64,000 nt of DNA, taken from positions 1-64,000 of the forward strand of contig DATFYM010000160.1 in the NCBI GenBank assembly GCA_035315065.1, read 5' to 3'. Positions 26,850 to 36,210 of this stretch are shown piece by piece (position 1 is the first letter of the stretch; each line of letters begins with the position of its first letter). This stretch comes from DATFYM01 sp035315065. Lineage in GTDB: Bacteria; Acidobacteriota; Terriglobia; UBA7540. The notes beneath the pieces are model-generated. The model saw only the letters and a list, made by a program, of their open reading frames with translations, was not told where the DNA came from and did not search any database. The position numbers and the translations under genes were made by a program.

Positions 26850-27238
26850 TTAAGCCCCTCCGGCAGTCGCGAGCGACAAGAGGCAACTGAGCGTTCATTC
26901 GTGCTTGGCATAACTCTGTCCCAGCCCCTCCGCTCCGACAATCGCTGCTTCGCCAGCGGGCAGCAGCCACAACCAGAGGATACGGGATAAAAGTCAAAGC
27001 GTAAAGACCGTGGCGGCGTAGTTCGTCGTAGTTGCAGCGGGTCAGCTTCCGGGCCGCCGGCTTACGAGCCAAGGGCGGGCGCTCCAGACACCGACCATAA
27101 GCCTTCGGCGCGGTTCCTTGACGCGGCCCTGGAAGTTGACTCTCCCGACCGCTTGCTTCTCGGGTGCAGTCCGGTCAAACAGTAGAATCCCCTTTATGGC
27201 AACCCAGCGTCTTTCTGCGGTGTCTATTAGTAGCAGAG
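26850..27238. other. Divergent intergenic region
   Basis: It separates the GH36-like gene (minus) from the large secreted protein (plus). It must hold both promoters, but I see no convincing -35/-10 pair and no repeat element. The minus-strand open frame 26809-27072 has no recognisable protein character. Confidence 0.4.
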
Positions 27239-29503
27239 GTGGAGAAGGTGAAACGGTCCAGGTCATGCGCCTTGGCGGCAGCAGTATTTGCGGCTTGCCT
27301 CTCGATGATTTCCCGGGAGCTGGCTTTTGCCCAGGAACGCCCCGAGGCCGGCAAAGTAGATGATGCAAGCCTGCGGTTACAGCTCTCCGTCACTCGGACG
27401 GAGTTCCGTTGCGGTGAAGTGATTCCACTGGACCTGACGTTTACCTCCACGACCCCCGAACGCTACCAGATCAACATGGCCACGTACGACCGCAGCGGCC
27501 GTATGTCATATGAGCAATTCTTGCTCGACCCTCAGAACGGCACGAGCGACCCCCTGCAGTTGTATTTCAATTCTGCTTGGGGCTTTCTGGGGGGTGGGTT
27601 GACCGGCTTCAAGTTCCTTTCACCATCCCCGACGACCATTCAACTGGACCTCAACGAGTGGGCCCGTTTCGATCAGCCGGGGACGTACCGGCTGACCGTT
27701 GTCAGTCAGCGCGTCAACGACACCCGTGCCAGCGACAACCCCTATGGCGGCACGATAGAACTTAAATCCAACCCGATTGAGCTGCGGATCATTGCTGCGG
27801 ACGCCGCATGGCAACAGGTGCAACTCAAGCAGATAAAGGAGGCATTGAGCCGCGGTACGCCGTCGAACGGGGACGCTCGGACCGATCCCCAGCAAGCCGC
27901 GCTGAGGGCCTTGCGCTATCTTGGGTCCGCCGACGCAGCTCGCGAGCTGGCCAGGCGCTTGCGTGGCGAAGATAACCGAATTGATTGGGATTGCATGTTC
28001 GGCTTGGTCGGCTCGCCGCATCGAGACGCCGGCTTCGAGGAGATGAACAAACTGCTCAATGAACCGCAATTCCCCGTCAGCGAACTCTTTCTCACCACCA
28101 TGTCGGTCCTGCCACTGGACCCCAAGGAGGCTCCAGGCTCTCTCAGACAGCAACGAGACCAAAACCTGAAAGCATTGCGGCAGAAGCTCGTGCCCGCGCT
28201 TTCGAGCAAACGCGGAACAGCTTTGGCAGTCAGTGTGGACACCGCAATGAATGTCACCGACCCAAACATGCCCGCGGAGCTCAGAAGTGAACTGGTAGCG
28301 CAACTCATCGGGGTGTTCTCCGCGCTCCCTGTGGAGAAGCAGGTGGCCTGGATTCAATACCGCTGGCAGCAAGTGAATGATCCGAACTGGCTGCCGTTGC
28401 TCCGCACTATGGCGCTCCATTACGAAGACTTCCCTGGGCTTCGCGAGATGCATGCTTACCAGTCGCTCGAACTAGGCGCGGCGGCCCTCAAGCGGTGGTA
28501 TGAGCTCGATCCCGAGGGCGCGCGCGACGCGGTAATCACCGAGATCACTCGCCCCAAGCCGCGCTACAACGCAAACACCCTTGGACTCCTTCCGGACAAA
28601 ACCCTGCCCGAAGCGGAACAAGCGATTGCCGAGCATTTCCTGGCGACGGATAATTATGAAATCGAGGGCAATCTCGCCTCCTTGCTCTTCCGCTATGCCG
28701 ACGCAGCGGTCTTGCCGGACGTGCTGGGAAAAATCGAGAGTCGGGTCGGGAAATGGGCGTGCGAACCGCAAGACAAGGCGTTGGCTTACGTGCTGAAGGT
28801 CGACGCCGAGACGGCCAAGCCGCTCATCGAGCGCGCCCTCGCAGCGCGTGCGCCGGACAGCAGTGCCTGCCGGCACACGACTCTTACCGGCATCGGCGCC
28901 CTTCAAAATAGCCCCGTTTTAGAGGAATTGGCAGTTAGCAGCCTCACCGATTCCGATCCCGAAGTGGCAAACAACGCGGCTAGCTATCTTGGCGACCACG
29001 GCTCCGTGGAGGCTGAGCAAGCGCTCTGGAACCGGTACGAAGCGTGGAGCCGCGATTGGAGCGGGCGTGCCGCGGAGCTCCGATTTGTCCCGGCAGGAAA
29101 GAATCCCCATGTGTGGGATGCTGGCCTTGGCCAGAGCCTGGCGCGTGCGCTCGCGACCGGTGCGGGCTGGCTCTCAGACGAATCGAAGCTGCGCCGCATC
29201 CAGGCACTCGGTGTGGGACCCAATATTCAGCAGGATATCGAGCAGGCCCTCCAGGCTTGGTCGCGAAGGCCGTTCGCCATTGCTCTAATTGGTACCGATC
29301 CGCCGAGTTTCACCGTCGCTCAGTACAATCAGCTATCACTCGACTTGTTGAAGAAGAAGCTGACTCAGTTTCCGAGTGGGACGAAGTTTGTCCTTTCTCT
29401 CTCGAGTCCGACCCCTTCGCCCGTGGAGCAAAAAGTCAGAGAAGAGATACTCCAGTTCGCGGAAAAGAATGGGATTACGATGATGTGCGCTCCAGTATCC
29501 TGA
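27239..29503 (+). CDS. Large secreted protein with helical-repeat (HEAT-like) middle
   Basis: An exported protein of about 754 aa. The start is set at GTG 27239 because the signal peptide (SRSCALAAAVFAACLSMISR, cleavage near AFAQE) follows it; ATG 27164 would place 25 extra residues ahead. Residues about 40-190 look like a beta-sandwich (LSVTRTEFRCGEVIPLDLTF). The rest has helical repeats of HEAT style, such as QAALRALRYLGSADAARELA and EVANNAASYLGDHGSVEAE. The C-terminal part is an alpha/beta segment (TKFVLSLSSPTPSPVEQKV). HEAT-like plus Ig-like domains suggest a periplasmic binding or scaffold role. I do not recognise a named family. Confidence 0.75.
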   Translation: MEKVKRSRSCALAAAVFAACLSMISRELAFAQERPEAGKVDDASLRLQLSVTRTEFRCGEVIPLDLTFTSTTPERYQINMATYDRSGRMSYEQFLLDPQNGTSDPLQLYFNSAWGFLGGGLTGFKFLSPSPTTIQLDLNEWARFDQPGTYRLTVVSQRVNDTRASDNPYGGTIELKSNPIELRIIAADAAWQQVQLKQIKEALSRGTPSNGDARTDPQQAALRALRYLGSADAARELARRLRGEDNRIDWDCMFGLVGSPHRDAGFEEMNKLLNEPQFPVSELFLTTMSVLPLDPKEAPGSLRQQRDQNLKALRQKLVPALSSKRGTALAVSVDTAMNVTDPNMPAELRSELVAQLIGVFSALPVEKQVAWIQYRWQQVNDPNWLPLLRTMALHYEDFPGLREMHAYQSLELGAAALKRWYELDPEGARDAVITEITRPKPRYNANTLGLLPDKTLPEAEQAIAEHFLATDNYEIEGNLASLLFRYADAAVLPDVLGKIESRVGKWACEPQDKALAYVLKVDAETAKPLIERALAARAPDSSACRHTTLTGIGALQNSPVLEELAVSSLTDSDPEVANNAASYLGDHGSVEAEQALWNRYEAWSRDWSGRAAELRFVPAGKNPHVWDAGLGQSLARALATGAGWLSDESKLRRIQALGVGPNIQQDIEQALQAWSRRPFAIALIGTDPPSFTVAQYNQLSLDLLKKKLTQFPSGTKFVLSLSSPTPSPVEQKVREEILQFAEKNGITMMCAPVS

Positions 29504-29563
29504 GCCGCAAGCAGAGACATCCCACGGCCCTCACAGACGTTAAGGATTCTGCGGGGGTTGCTG

Positions 29564-31132
29564 CTACTTTGGTTTTTGCTGCTGCGTCGATTGTTTCTTC
29601 TTTTTGAAGAGGCCGGTGATGCCTTGCACCACGTCGGCAGGGGTCTGCCCAGGCTGGGCCGTGGATTGGCCGGGCTGCTGTCCGCGCAGCAGGCCCTCGA
29701 CGGCTCCGAGTCGACCTGCGGCGGTGGCGCCCTTCAGGCTAAACTTGGGATTCTCGAGTGTGCCGAGCAGCCCAAAGGGAAATGTCAGCTTGCCGTTCTC
29801 GATCTTGGCCCCTGAAAGGCCCCCGATCAGATCGCTCACCGCGTTCTGCCCCGCAGCGAGGCTCGCGATGCCCTGATAGTCGAGCTCGCCGGCGCCTGCC
29901 ATCCCCATGCTGCCGGCGGCATTCACGTTGACGCCGTTTCCAACAATACTGACCTTGTTGCTGGTTATTCTGTCGTTGGCGATATTCAAGTCTGCGGCGA
30001 TGGAGGAAAACGAAGAGGGATCACCCGCGGCGGGTCCCAGCTTCGCCACGCGCGCCAACATCATCAGGTTCTTGTTCAATTGCAGGCTGGGGAGCTGTCC
30101 GTTGCGGATGTCCATCTGACCCGCCCCGCGCATACCGGCCAGCGGGTCAGGTGAATGCGTGACCGCGCCGGCGAGCTTAATGGCGCCGTCGAGCGTGCCG
30201 GTCATCCTACCCCGTCCGTCGGGGAAGGCTTCCAGCAGCTTTGCGACGTTCACGCCCTTGAGCTGCGCTTGAGTGGTATAGCCGGGGTTCTGCCCGGCAA
30301 AGTTAAAGCCAAGGTTGCCGGTGGCGTGGCCATCGTAACAGTTGAAATTGAGGTCGTCGAAGAAAACCTGTTTGGGGAAGAGGCGCACTTTGGATTTCAC
30401 CGTGGTCGCCGAAAGCGTTCCGAAGCGCAGCAGATCCGCCCGGAGAGTCCCCTGCGCGACGGGCGGAGCTTCGGGGGTGGCGGCATAGGCCACGGAAGTG
30501 AGGAGTCCGCCCGGGTAATCGGGTGCTCGAAATGACGCCGACTGCGTAAACGCGCTCAGGTCCACCTGGTTGAGGTCAATAGACATGCCGCGCCCCTCAA
30601 AGTAGGTGGGCCCGGAGCCCCCGGAGGCCAGCAGGTTGGCGGCGGCCAACTGCCCGCCCGAAACGCGGACCTTGTCAATCACGCCCAGCGTGAAGAGCGG
30701 CTTCTCCTCCGGCTTCGAGTCTCGGGTTGTGGTCTTGGGCGCATTCTCAAAGTTCCACTGGCCGCGCACATCGGAGAGCAGGTTGATCACCGGGTCATCG
30801 AGTTCCAACGACTTGATGACCACTTGGCGATTCCACAATGCGCCCGCATCCACGACCGCGGAAACGCGCCGCACCTTGACGAAGTTGCCCTGAGGGAAAC
30901 CCGGTGGATTGCCGAGCGTGAAGTCATCCAGACGGATCGACACGCTGGGAAACACCGTCAGCGCCATGTGGCCGATGGTGGTGGGCTTCCCGGTTTGTTG
31001 CTGGATGTAAGCGGTGGCCTGGGGACGGTAGTTATCGATATTGAAGAGCAGCGGCACCACCACCACCAGTCCGATCAGTACCACGACGATGGCGATTACG
31101 AGACCGAGAAGAATTTTTGTTCGTCTCGACAT
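29564..31132 (-). CDS. AsmA-family envelope protein
   Basis: A 522-aa protein with one N-terminal TM (ILLGLVIAIVVVLIGLVVVV) and the AsmA N-terminal pattern: LLFNIDNYRPQATAYIQQQTGKP split by a few residues, then LDDFTLGNPPGFPQGNFVKV. The C-terminal AsmA-like part contains VAKLLEAFPDGRGRMTGTLDG and GELDYQGIASL. AsmA-like proteins belong to the bridge-like lipid-transfer superfamily acting between inner and outer membranes. The last residues are a Lys/Gln-rich tail. It is convergent with the secreted protein at 27239. Confidence 0.87.
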   Translation of the reverse strand: MSRRTKILLGLVIAIVVVLIGLVVVVPLLFNIDNYRPQATAYIQQQTGKPTTIGHMALTVFPSVSIRLDDFTLGNPPGFPQGNFVKVRRVSAVVDAGALWNRQVVIKSLELDDPVINLLSDVRGQWNFENAPKTTTRDSKPEEKPLFTLGVIDKVRVSGGQLAAANLLASGGSGPTYFEGRGMSIDLNQVDLSAFTQSASFRAPDYPGGLLTSVAYAATPEAPPVAQGTLRADLLRFGTLSATTVKSKVRLFPKQVFFDDLNFNCYDGHATGNLGFNFAGQNPGYTTQAQLKGVNVAKLLEAFPDGRGRMTGTLDGAIKLAGAVTHSPDPLAGMRGAGQMDIRNGQLPSLQLNKNLMMLARVAKLGPAAGDPSSFSSIAADLNIANDRITSNKVSIVGNGVNVNAAGSMGMAGAGELDYQGIASLAAGQNAVSDLIGGLSGAKIENGKLTFPFGLLGTLENPKFSLKGATAAGRLGAVEGLLRGQQPGQSTAQPGQTPADVVQGITGLFKKKKQSTQQQKPK

Positions 31133-31367
31133 GGGCTACCTCCCTTCAGGGAACCTGCCGTATTAAACTTGCCGCGTCCCGGAGAAGGCCGACGAGAACC
31201 GCGCCGCGCGGCCCTCGGACTTCACCGGAGAATGGTCGGGTTGCCAAGTAAGATTTCTACAGCAAATTCATGTCGCTCGCCAACTCCAATAAGCGCGCTG
31301 TCGAAACGGTCTCCGGCCGCTTGCGATCGGAACCGAATTTGAAGATGACCATAGAGCGGAATCGTCT

Positions 31368-32558
31368 CTAGTTGCTTTTGCCCGCCGTGTTGCTGAGCAC
31401 GAGCACGAGTATGCGTCCGTCGGAGTGAAACTCTCCGCCCGTCGCGGTCTTGGCAGTGGTCAGCGCATCGGCCGGCGTCACGTGATCCCGCTGGACGACA
31501 AGCCCCGTTCCCGAAAGCGTGCCATTCACGTACTCGCGTTCACCGTCGATGGCCGGATCGATCTTGTGCGTCACGCCATTGTTACGCTGGTCTCGCTCGA
31601 ATCCGATATCGTGCGTAGCGGCCACGCACCACAGCGGTCGTCCATCGACCTCGTACGGCGATTTCCAGACGCGCAGATGATTCCGGGACATCGCCACCCT
31701 CACCGGTTCGGCGTGCGCGAATCCATAGTCCTGCGCCCGGTTGAAAAGAAACAGCGTGCTCATCGGCATCGTCAGGTAGTCCTTCTTCTCGATCGAGTCC
31801 ATCACGGCATTCAGCACCGTATTCCTCACCGCCTTGTCCACCTGGACCCACCCGGCGGTAGTGAATACCTGAACCACCTGGTCCTCGGTTCCCACGATCA
31901 AGACGTTGACCATGTCGCCGGGTCTGCCGTCGGGATCGGAGACGCGTCGCGGGATCTTGCTCAGCAAATCGCGAGTGATACCTGGTAGGCGGGTCTCCGC
32001 TGGACCGCCCGCGTTTGTAGCATTTGCTGAGCCCTCGTCCAGAATTTCGATCTTCACCTGGAAACTTCCGTCCGCGGTCGAGGCTTCGCTCATGCCCTGA
32101 TTGATCCCGAGGAACAGTCTCCCTGCTACGGGCACATCGTACTCCTTGCTCGCACCCACCAAAAACGCTTGCGCATATGCGTCAGAACCGATTCGGCCGA
32201 TCAACGCGCCGTGGCCGGCATCCTTCACCGCGTACTGGTGGACCAGGTCAGCCCATCCACGCGCGAGCCCGTTCGGACCAAACGTCCCCGTCGTTCGCAG
32301 TTTTCCGTCGTACGATTGGTCAGGCGGATATGTGATTTTCCCTGTGGCCGTGAAGCGCAGCTTCGCCCCTCCGCGCACGTCGATGTTCGTGTCCACCCAT
32401 TCTTTTGTCCCGGCCACGTCGATCTCGTACGACTTGTTGCTGCCCGCCTTCGCCGGGGCCGTCTGTGCCCGTAACGCCGGGCATTGACACACCATGCCCG
32501 TTGCACCCAACACCAGCGCCGCAAAGCCTATCGCTTTCTTGCTCCTCACAGCTTCCAT
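31368..32558 (-). CDS. Secreted protein: PA-IL-like lectin domain fused to LssY C-terminal domain
   Basis: A 396-aa protein. The signal peptide is AIGFAALVLGATGMV with cleavage near LRAQT. Residues about 40-175 resemble the beta-sandwich of PA-IL (LecA)-like galactose-binding domains: YEIDVAGTKEWVDTNIDVRG, VKDAGHGALIGRIG, LFLGINQGMSE. Residues about 195-390 match an LssY-type C-terminal domain: VNVLIVGTEDQVVQVFTTAGW, HLRVWKSPYEVDGRPLW, AATHDIGFERD. LssY domains are usually linked to membrane PAP2 proteins; here the domain is exported with a possible sugar-binding module. It lies between AsmA and GH2 genes. Function unknown. Confidence 0.75.
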   Translation of the reverse strand: MEAVRSKKAIGFAALVLGATGMVCQCPALRAQTAPAKAGSNKSYEIDVAGTKEWVDTNIDVRGGAKLRFTATGKITYPPDQSYDGKLRTTGTFGPNGLARGWADLVHQYAVKDAGHGALIGRIGSDAYAQAFLVGASKEYDVPVAGRLFLGINQGMSEASTADGSFQVKIEILDEGSANATNAGGPAETRLPGITRDLLSKIPRRVSDPDGRPGDMVNVLIVGTEDQVVQVFTTAGWVQVDKAVRNTVLNAVMDSIEKKDYLTMPMSTLFLFNRAQDYGFAHAEPVRVAMSRNHLRVWKSPYEVDGRPLWCVAATHDIGFERDQRNNGVTHKIDPAIDGEREYVNGTLSGTGLVVQRDHVTPADALTTAKTATGGEFHSDGRILVLVLSNTAGKSN

Positions 32559-32918
32559 GGTTTGTCCCTACCTTGATTCCTTGCCTTATTTTACCCAACT
32601 CACGGCGCGCGGGCTGCATGTCCTATCGCCTCCGGCCAGCGAGTCGGCTCAACAGCAAGAGGTGCTCTCGCGCGACCCACCATGATAACACGCAGGATCG
32701 TTGGGTTTATCAGGCCACCGATTTTCACGGGCGCCCTTGCTTTCATCCTGCGCCGGGAGGAGTTGGGTGCATCACTTTTCGCATACGTTGGTGCAACATT
32801 GAAGCTGCTAACTCGCTCGCTCGCGTCTGACGGTCTGGGCAAGTCTCTGTCGCAACCTACAAGAGAGATTTCTCCCAAGCCGTCCGCGCAGCCTCCATTA
32901 TGGGTACCCATAGCTTCT
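32559..32918. other. Intergenic region, no gene seen
   Basis: A 99-aa plus-strand frame extends into the GH2 3' end and is unlikely to be real. A perfect 14-bp palindrome TATGGGTACCCATA lies at 32899-32912, 6 nt beyond the GH2 stop codon. No T-run follows. Confidence 0.4.
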
Positions 32919-35909
32919 TTACCGCCGGACCCGATGCAGAATAAGACGGCTGGGAGGGCGTCCAAAGCCGCCTCCCAGTGACGGGTCCGATCCGTCCGGT
33001 GGGGGCCCTATTGCCGGGCGCGACCCCGCAGGCACCTCAGCGGGGCGCGGAAGCCGGAAACCGAAATCTATAGTTCGTTGGAGTTCGATCTGGTCTCCCT
33101 TCAGCGTCCCTGCGTAGGTGCTGTTTCCGGCTTTGAAGGAGACATTGTTGCCGTCGACTTTGCCTTCCGTGATCGGGGCAGGCGCATCGCCGCCGCCAAA
33201 GAAGCCCCCGCCGGTACCCTCCACGGTTCCCGTGAGCGTGTTCCCGTCCTGCCGCAGCGAAAACACCGTGTCGCTACCGCCGAGGAGCATCGCGAGCAGC
33301 CCGTTGGCTTCGCCGGTTGCCGGGATCGGCCTCCACAGGCCCGTGATGCCTGCGCCCACCGGGATCTCGCGCTCCCAAACCGCGACTTGAGGACGGAGGG
33401 TCGCGGCGTTAGCCGCAATCGTAACGCTGGCCGGCGCGAGTCCGGGAGAGGCGGCTTCCACGGTAATGCTTCCGGCGGTCTTCGTCGATTGGACCACGGC
33501 CATGCAAAGACCGCAGAAGGCCTTGCGCGAGGTGCCCTTGTCGGATTCGTGGTTGGTAGGGTCGCCGTTGCCGGTGCCGATCAGTTTCCCCTCGCCCGAG
33601 ACCCGGAACGCCACTTCGTTATCGGCAATCGGCACCACACGGCCTTGCGCATCGTGAACCTCGACGGCGAACATGGCCACGTCTTCGCCATCGGCGGAGA
33701 CGTCGGAGCGGTCCGCCTTCATCACCAAGGTTGCCGCGGGCTCCGTGGTTTCGCGCTTGACCGTCATCACCTGCTTGCCGTCCTTGTAGCCTCGTGCTTC
33801 GATCGCGCCGGGAGCGTACTTCACCGTCCACGCCAGGTGCGAATCCTTCTTCATTTCCTTAGCGCCGAGGCCGTGGCCGTTGAGGAACAGCTCCACCTTG
33901 TCCAGGTTCGAGTACACCCAGACCGCAATCTCTTGTCCCTCCATGCCCGGCCAATTCCAATGGGGGAAGACGTGCAAAACCGGCTGGGAAGTCCACCAGG
34001 ATTGATAGTAGTAGAAAGTGTCTTTGGGAAAACCACAGGTGTCGATAATCCCATACTGCGAGCTGATGTTGGGCCACTGGTACGGCGAGGGCTCACCGCG
34101 GTAGTCGAACCCGGTCCACACGAACCCTCCGCTGAGCCAGGGCCGAGCATTGCAGAACCTCCACCAGCCTTCTGCCGAAGCGCGGCCGGTGGTGGTGTAC
34201 GGATCGTACGATCCCACATAGCCCATCGCTGGGTCCGTAATGTAGATGCCGCGCGTGCCCACGGCGCTGACGGTCTCCGTACCGATTACGGGGTTCTCAG
34301 GATGGGCTTTGTGGTAGTCCTCGGCGCCGGGATCCATGTAGTTGTAACCCATGACGTCACATACCGCCAGGCCGCCCACGCCAATAGCCCGGATGGGCGC
34401 GATCGACACCGGACGCGAACCGTCGTACCGGGTCGCAACTTCCTTCATCGCGGTCAGAATATGCAACCCCTTTTCGGTGTTCGCCTGGCCTTCTTCATTT
34501 CCCATGGACCACATGAAGACGCTGGGATGATTGCGGTCGCGCCGCACCAGATTCTCAAACTGGCTCAGTCCCTCGGGATTGGAGGACATCATGCGCGTCT
34601 CATCGAACACAAGCATGCCCAACTCGTCGCAGGCGTTGAGCAGTTCCGGCGTGGGCGGGTTGTGCGAGGTGCGGTAGGCGTTACAACCCATCTCCTGAAG
34701 CTTCCGGATGCGGTAATACTGCACCGCGTCAGGCAGCGCCGCGCCCATGCCGGCGTGATCCTGATGATTGCAGGTTCCCTTCAGCTTGACGGACTTTCCA
34801 TTCAGGAAGAAACCCTTCTCCGCGTCAAGGCTCAACCTGCAAATGCCGAACCGCGTCTCGTAGCGATCGACGACCTCGCCACTCGCTTCCACCTCCGTCA
34901 CCAGCTTGTAGAGGTTCCGCTTCTCAAGGGACCATAGGGCGGGCTGGTTCACCACCGTCTCTTGCTCGTAGGTTTGATTTCCCCATTCCGGAACGGGCAC
35001 CGGGGCGGTAGCCACCTTTCCCACCACTTTGCCCGAGGGATCGAGAATCGTCGAGGTGATGCGCGTAGTCTGCGCACCTTTGCCGTGGTTATCCACCTCT
35101 GTGCGCATCAAGACGGTAGCTTCGCCGGGCTGCACCTGGGCACGCACGAAGGTGCCCCATTGCTTTACATGAACCGGGTGCGTCTTCACCAGCCAGACAT
35201 GCCGGTAAATCCCCGCTCCCTCGTAAAACCAGCCATCGCTCGAGGTGGCATCCACGCGAACCAGCAGCACGTTTCTTCCGCCCGGCGTCGCAAAGTCGGT
35301 GACATCGAAGCTGAACGGATCGTATCCGCCGCTGTGCCGGCCGATGTAGAAGCCGTTGAAGACCACCATGGTTTCCCGGTACGAGCCGTCGAACTCGATG
35401 TTGAGGCGCTTGCCCGCGTCCGTCGCGGGAAGCTCCAGGACGCGGCGATACCATCCGACACTCGTGGCCGGGTAGGTCCGTCCCAGCGGATAGAACCCTT
35501 TGCTGGAGAGCGCCGGATCATTTTCGAAGGGCAGCTCCACGGCCCAATCGTGAGGCAGATCCAAAGGCCGCCAGTCGCTATCGTCGAACGCCAGGGCGCC
35601 CGCAGGAAGGAAATTCCCCGTCTTCTGAAAGTTGCCGGACCTTCCGCTCCCGAACCCGAAGTCCTTGGCAGGATCATTGGCATTTCCGAAGTGAAAGCGC
35701 CAGCCGAAATCCAACAGCAGACGTTCCCGTCCAGCACTCGGCTCCGGCGACTCCGGTGCTGCGCCTGAGGGCAGCGTGGCATTGGCGGCAACCTCGCCCG
35801 GCGCTCCCATCGCAACTTTACTGTTGGCGACAGCTTCGTGGGTCACCGCTACTACGGCCGGCGCCAGCAAGCTCGTCTTCAACAGATCTCGACGCGTCCA
35901 ATTCCTCAT
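32919..35909 (-). CDS. GH2 beta-galactosidase family glycosidase, Tat-exported
   Basis: A 996-aa protein. The N-terminus has a twin-arginine signal (WTRRDLLKTSLLAPAVVAV). A sugar-binding domain follows (LLDFGWRFHFGNAND, DDSDWRPLDLPHDWAVE), then an Ig-like domain and the GH2 barrel. The acid/base Glu is in FMWSMGNEEGQ and the nucleophile Glu probably in VIGTETVSAVG. A DUF4982-like and Ig-like region follows (VWVYSNLDKVELFLNG, SADGEDVAMFAVEVHD). The C-terminal ~100 residues form an extra beta-rich module (NTLTGTVEGTGGGFFGGG). This organisation is typical of secreted acidobacterial GH2 enzymes for plant or microbial galactosides or glucuronides. Exact substrate not predictable. Confidence 0.9.
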   Translation of the reverse strand: MRNWTRRDLLKTSLLAPAVVAVTHEAVANSKVAMGAPGEVAANATLPSGAAPESPEPSAGRERLLLDFGWRFHFGNANDPAKDFGFGSGRSGNFQKTGNFLPAGALAFDDSDWRPLDLPHDWAVELPFENDPALSSKGFYPLGRTYPATSVGWYRRVLELPATDAGKRLNIEFDGSYRETMVVFNGFYIGRHSGGYDPFSFDVTDFATPGGRNVLLVRVDATSSDGWFYEGAGIYRHVWLVKTHPVHVKQWGTFVRAQVQPGEATVLMRTEVDNHGKGAQTTRITSTILDPSGKVVGKVATAPVPVPEWGNQTYEQETVVNQPALWSLEKRNLYKLVTEVEASGEVVDRYETRFGICRLSLDAEKGFFLNGKSVKLKGTCNHQDHAGMGAALPDAVQYYRIRKLQEMGCNAYRTSHNPPTPELLNACDELGMLVFDETRMMSSNPEGLSQFENLVRRDRNHPSVFMWSMGNEEGQANTEKGLHILTAMKEVATRYDGSRPVSIAPIRAIGVGGLAVCDVMGYNYMDPGAEDYHKAHPENPVIGTETVSAVGTRGIYITDPAMGYVGSYDPYTTTGRASAEGWWRFCNARPWLSGGFVWTGFDYRGEPSPYQWPNISSQYGIIDTCGFPKDTFYYYQSWWTSQPVLHVFPHWNWPGMEGQEIAVWVYSNLDKVELFLNGHGLGAKEMKKDSHLAWTVKYAPGAIEARGYKDGKQVMTVKRETTEPAATLVMKADRSDVSADGEDVAMFAVEVHDAQGRVVPIADNEVAFRVSGEGKLIGTGNGDPTNHESDKGTSRKAFCGLCMAVVQSTKTAGSITVEAASPGLAPASVTIAANAATLRPQVAVWEREIPVGAGITGLWRPIPATGEANGLLAMLLGGSDTVFSLRQDGNTLTGTVEGTGGGFFGGGDAPAPITEGKVDGNNVSFKAGNSTYAGTLKGDQIELQRTIDFGFRLPRPAEVPAGSRPAIGPPPDGSDPSLGGGFGRPPSRLILHRVRR

Positions 35910-36210
35910 CTCGACCTCCGATCGATATTTCGCTGCTCGGATCTCAATTCTGGCTCCGTGCGGCCCGAAGTGGCCCCGGGGCGACGTGCTTTCGAAAAGT
36001 TCTCGGGTGATCAGACTTGGTGCTGAAATATCCTGATCTTTTCCCGGTCAGGGTACCACAGCTAGTTTCATGGAGCGAGGGCCATAACCGCACCGTGGGA
36101 AACAGGTCCTGCCTTTCCGTTCATCACAGCTCACTCGCCAACGCCTTTAGCCTTTGCCCTTTCCCCTTCCCCCTATACCCTGTTCCCTGTACCCTGTACC
36201 CTATACTTGC
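35910..36210. other. Divergent intergenic region with single-armed word repeat
   Basis: It separates the GH2 gene (minus) from priA (plus). The last 70 nt before priA are a C/T-rich run of tandem words (ccctgttccctgtaccctgt) of the family seen at 24484-24629, but without an inverted partner. Confidence 0.55.

Noticed and set aside
32682..32981. 99-aa plus-strand ORF at the GH2 3' end
   Set aside because: Overlaps the GH2 C-terminus and shows no recognisable family or start signal.
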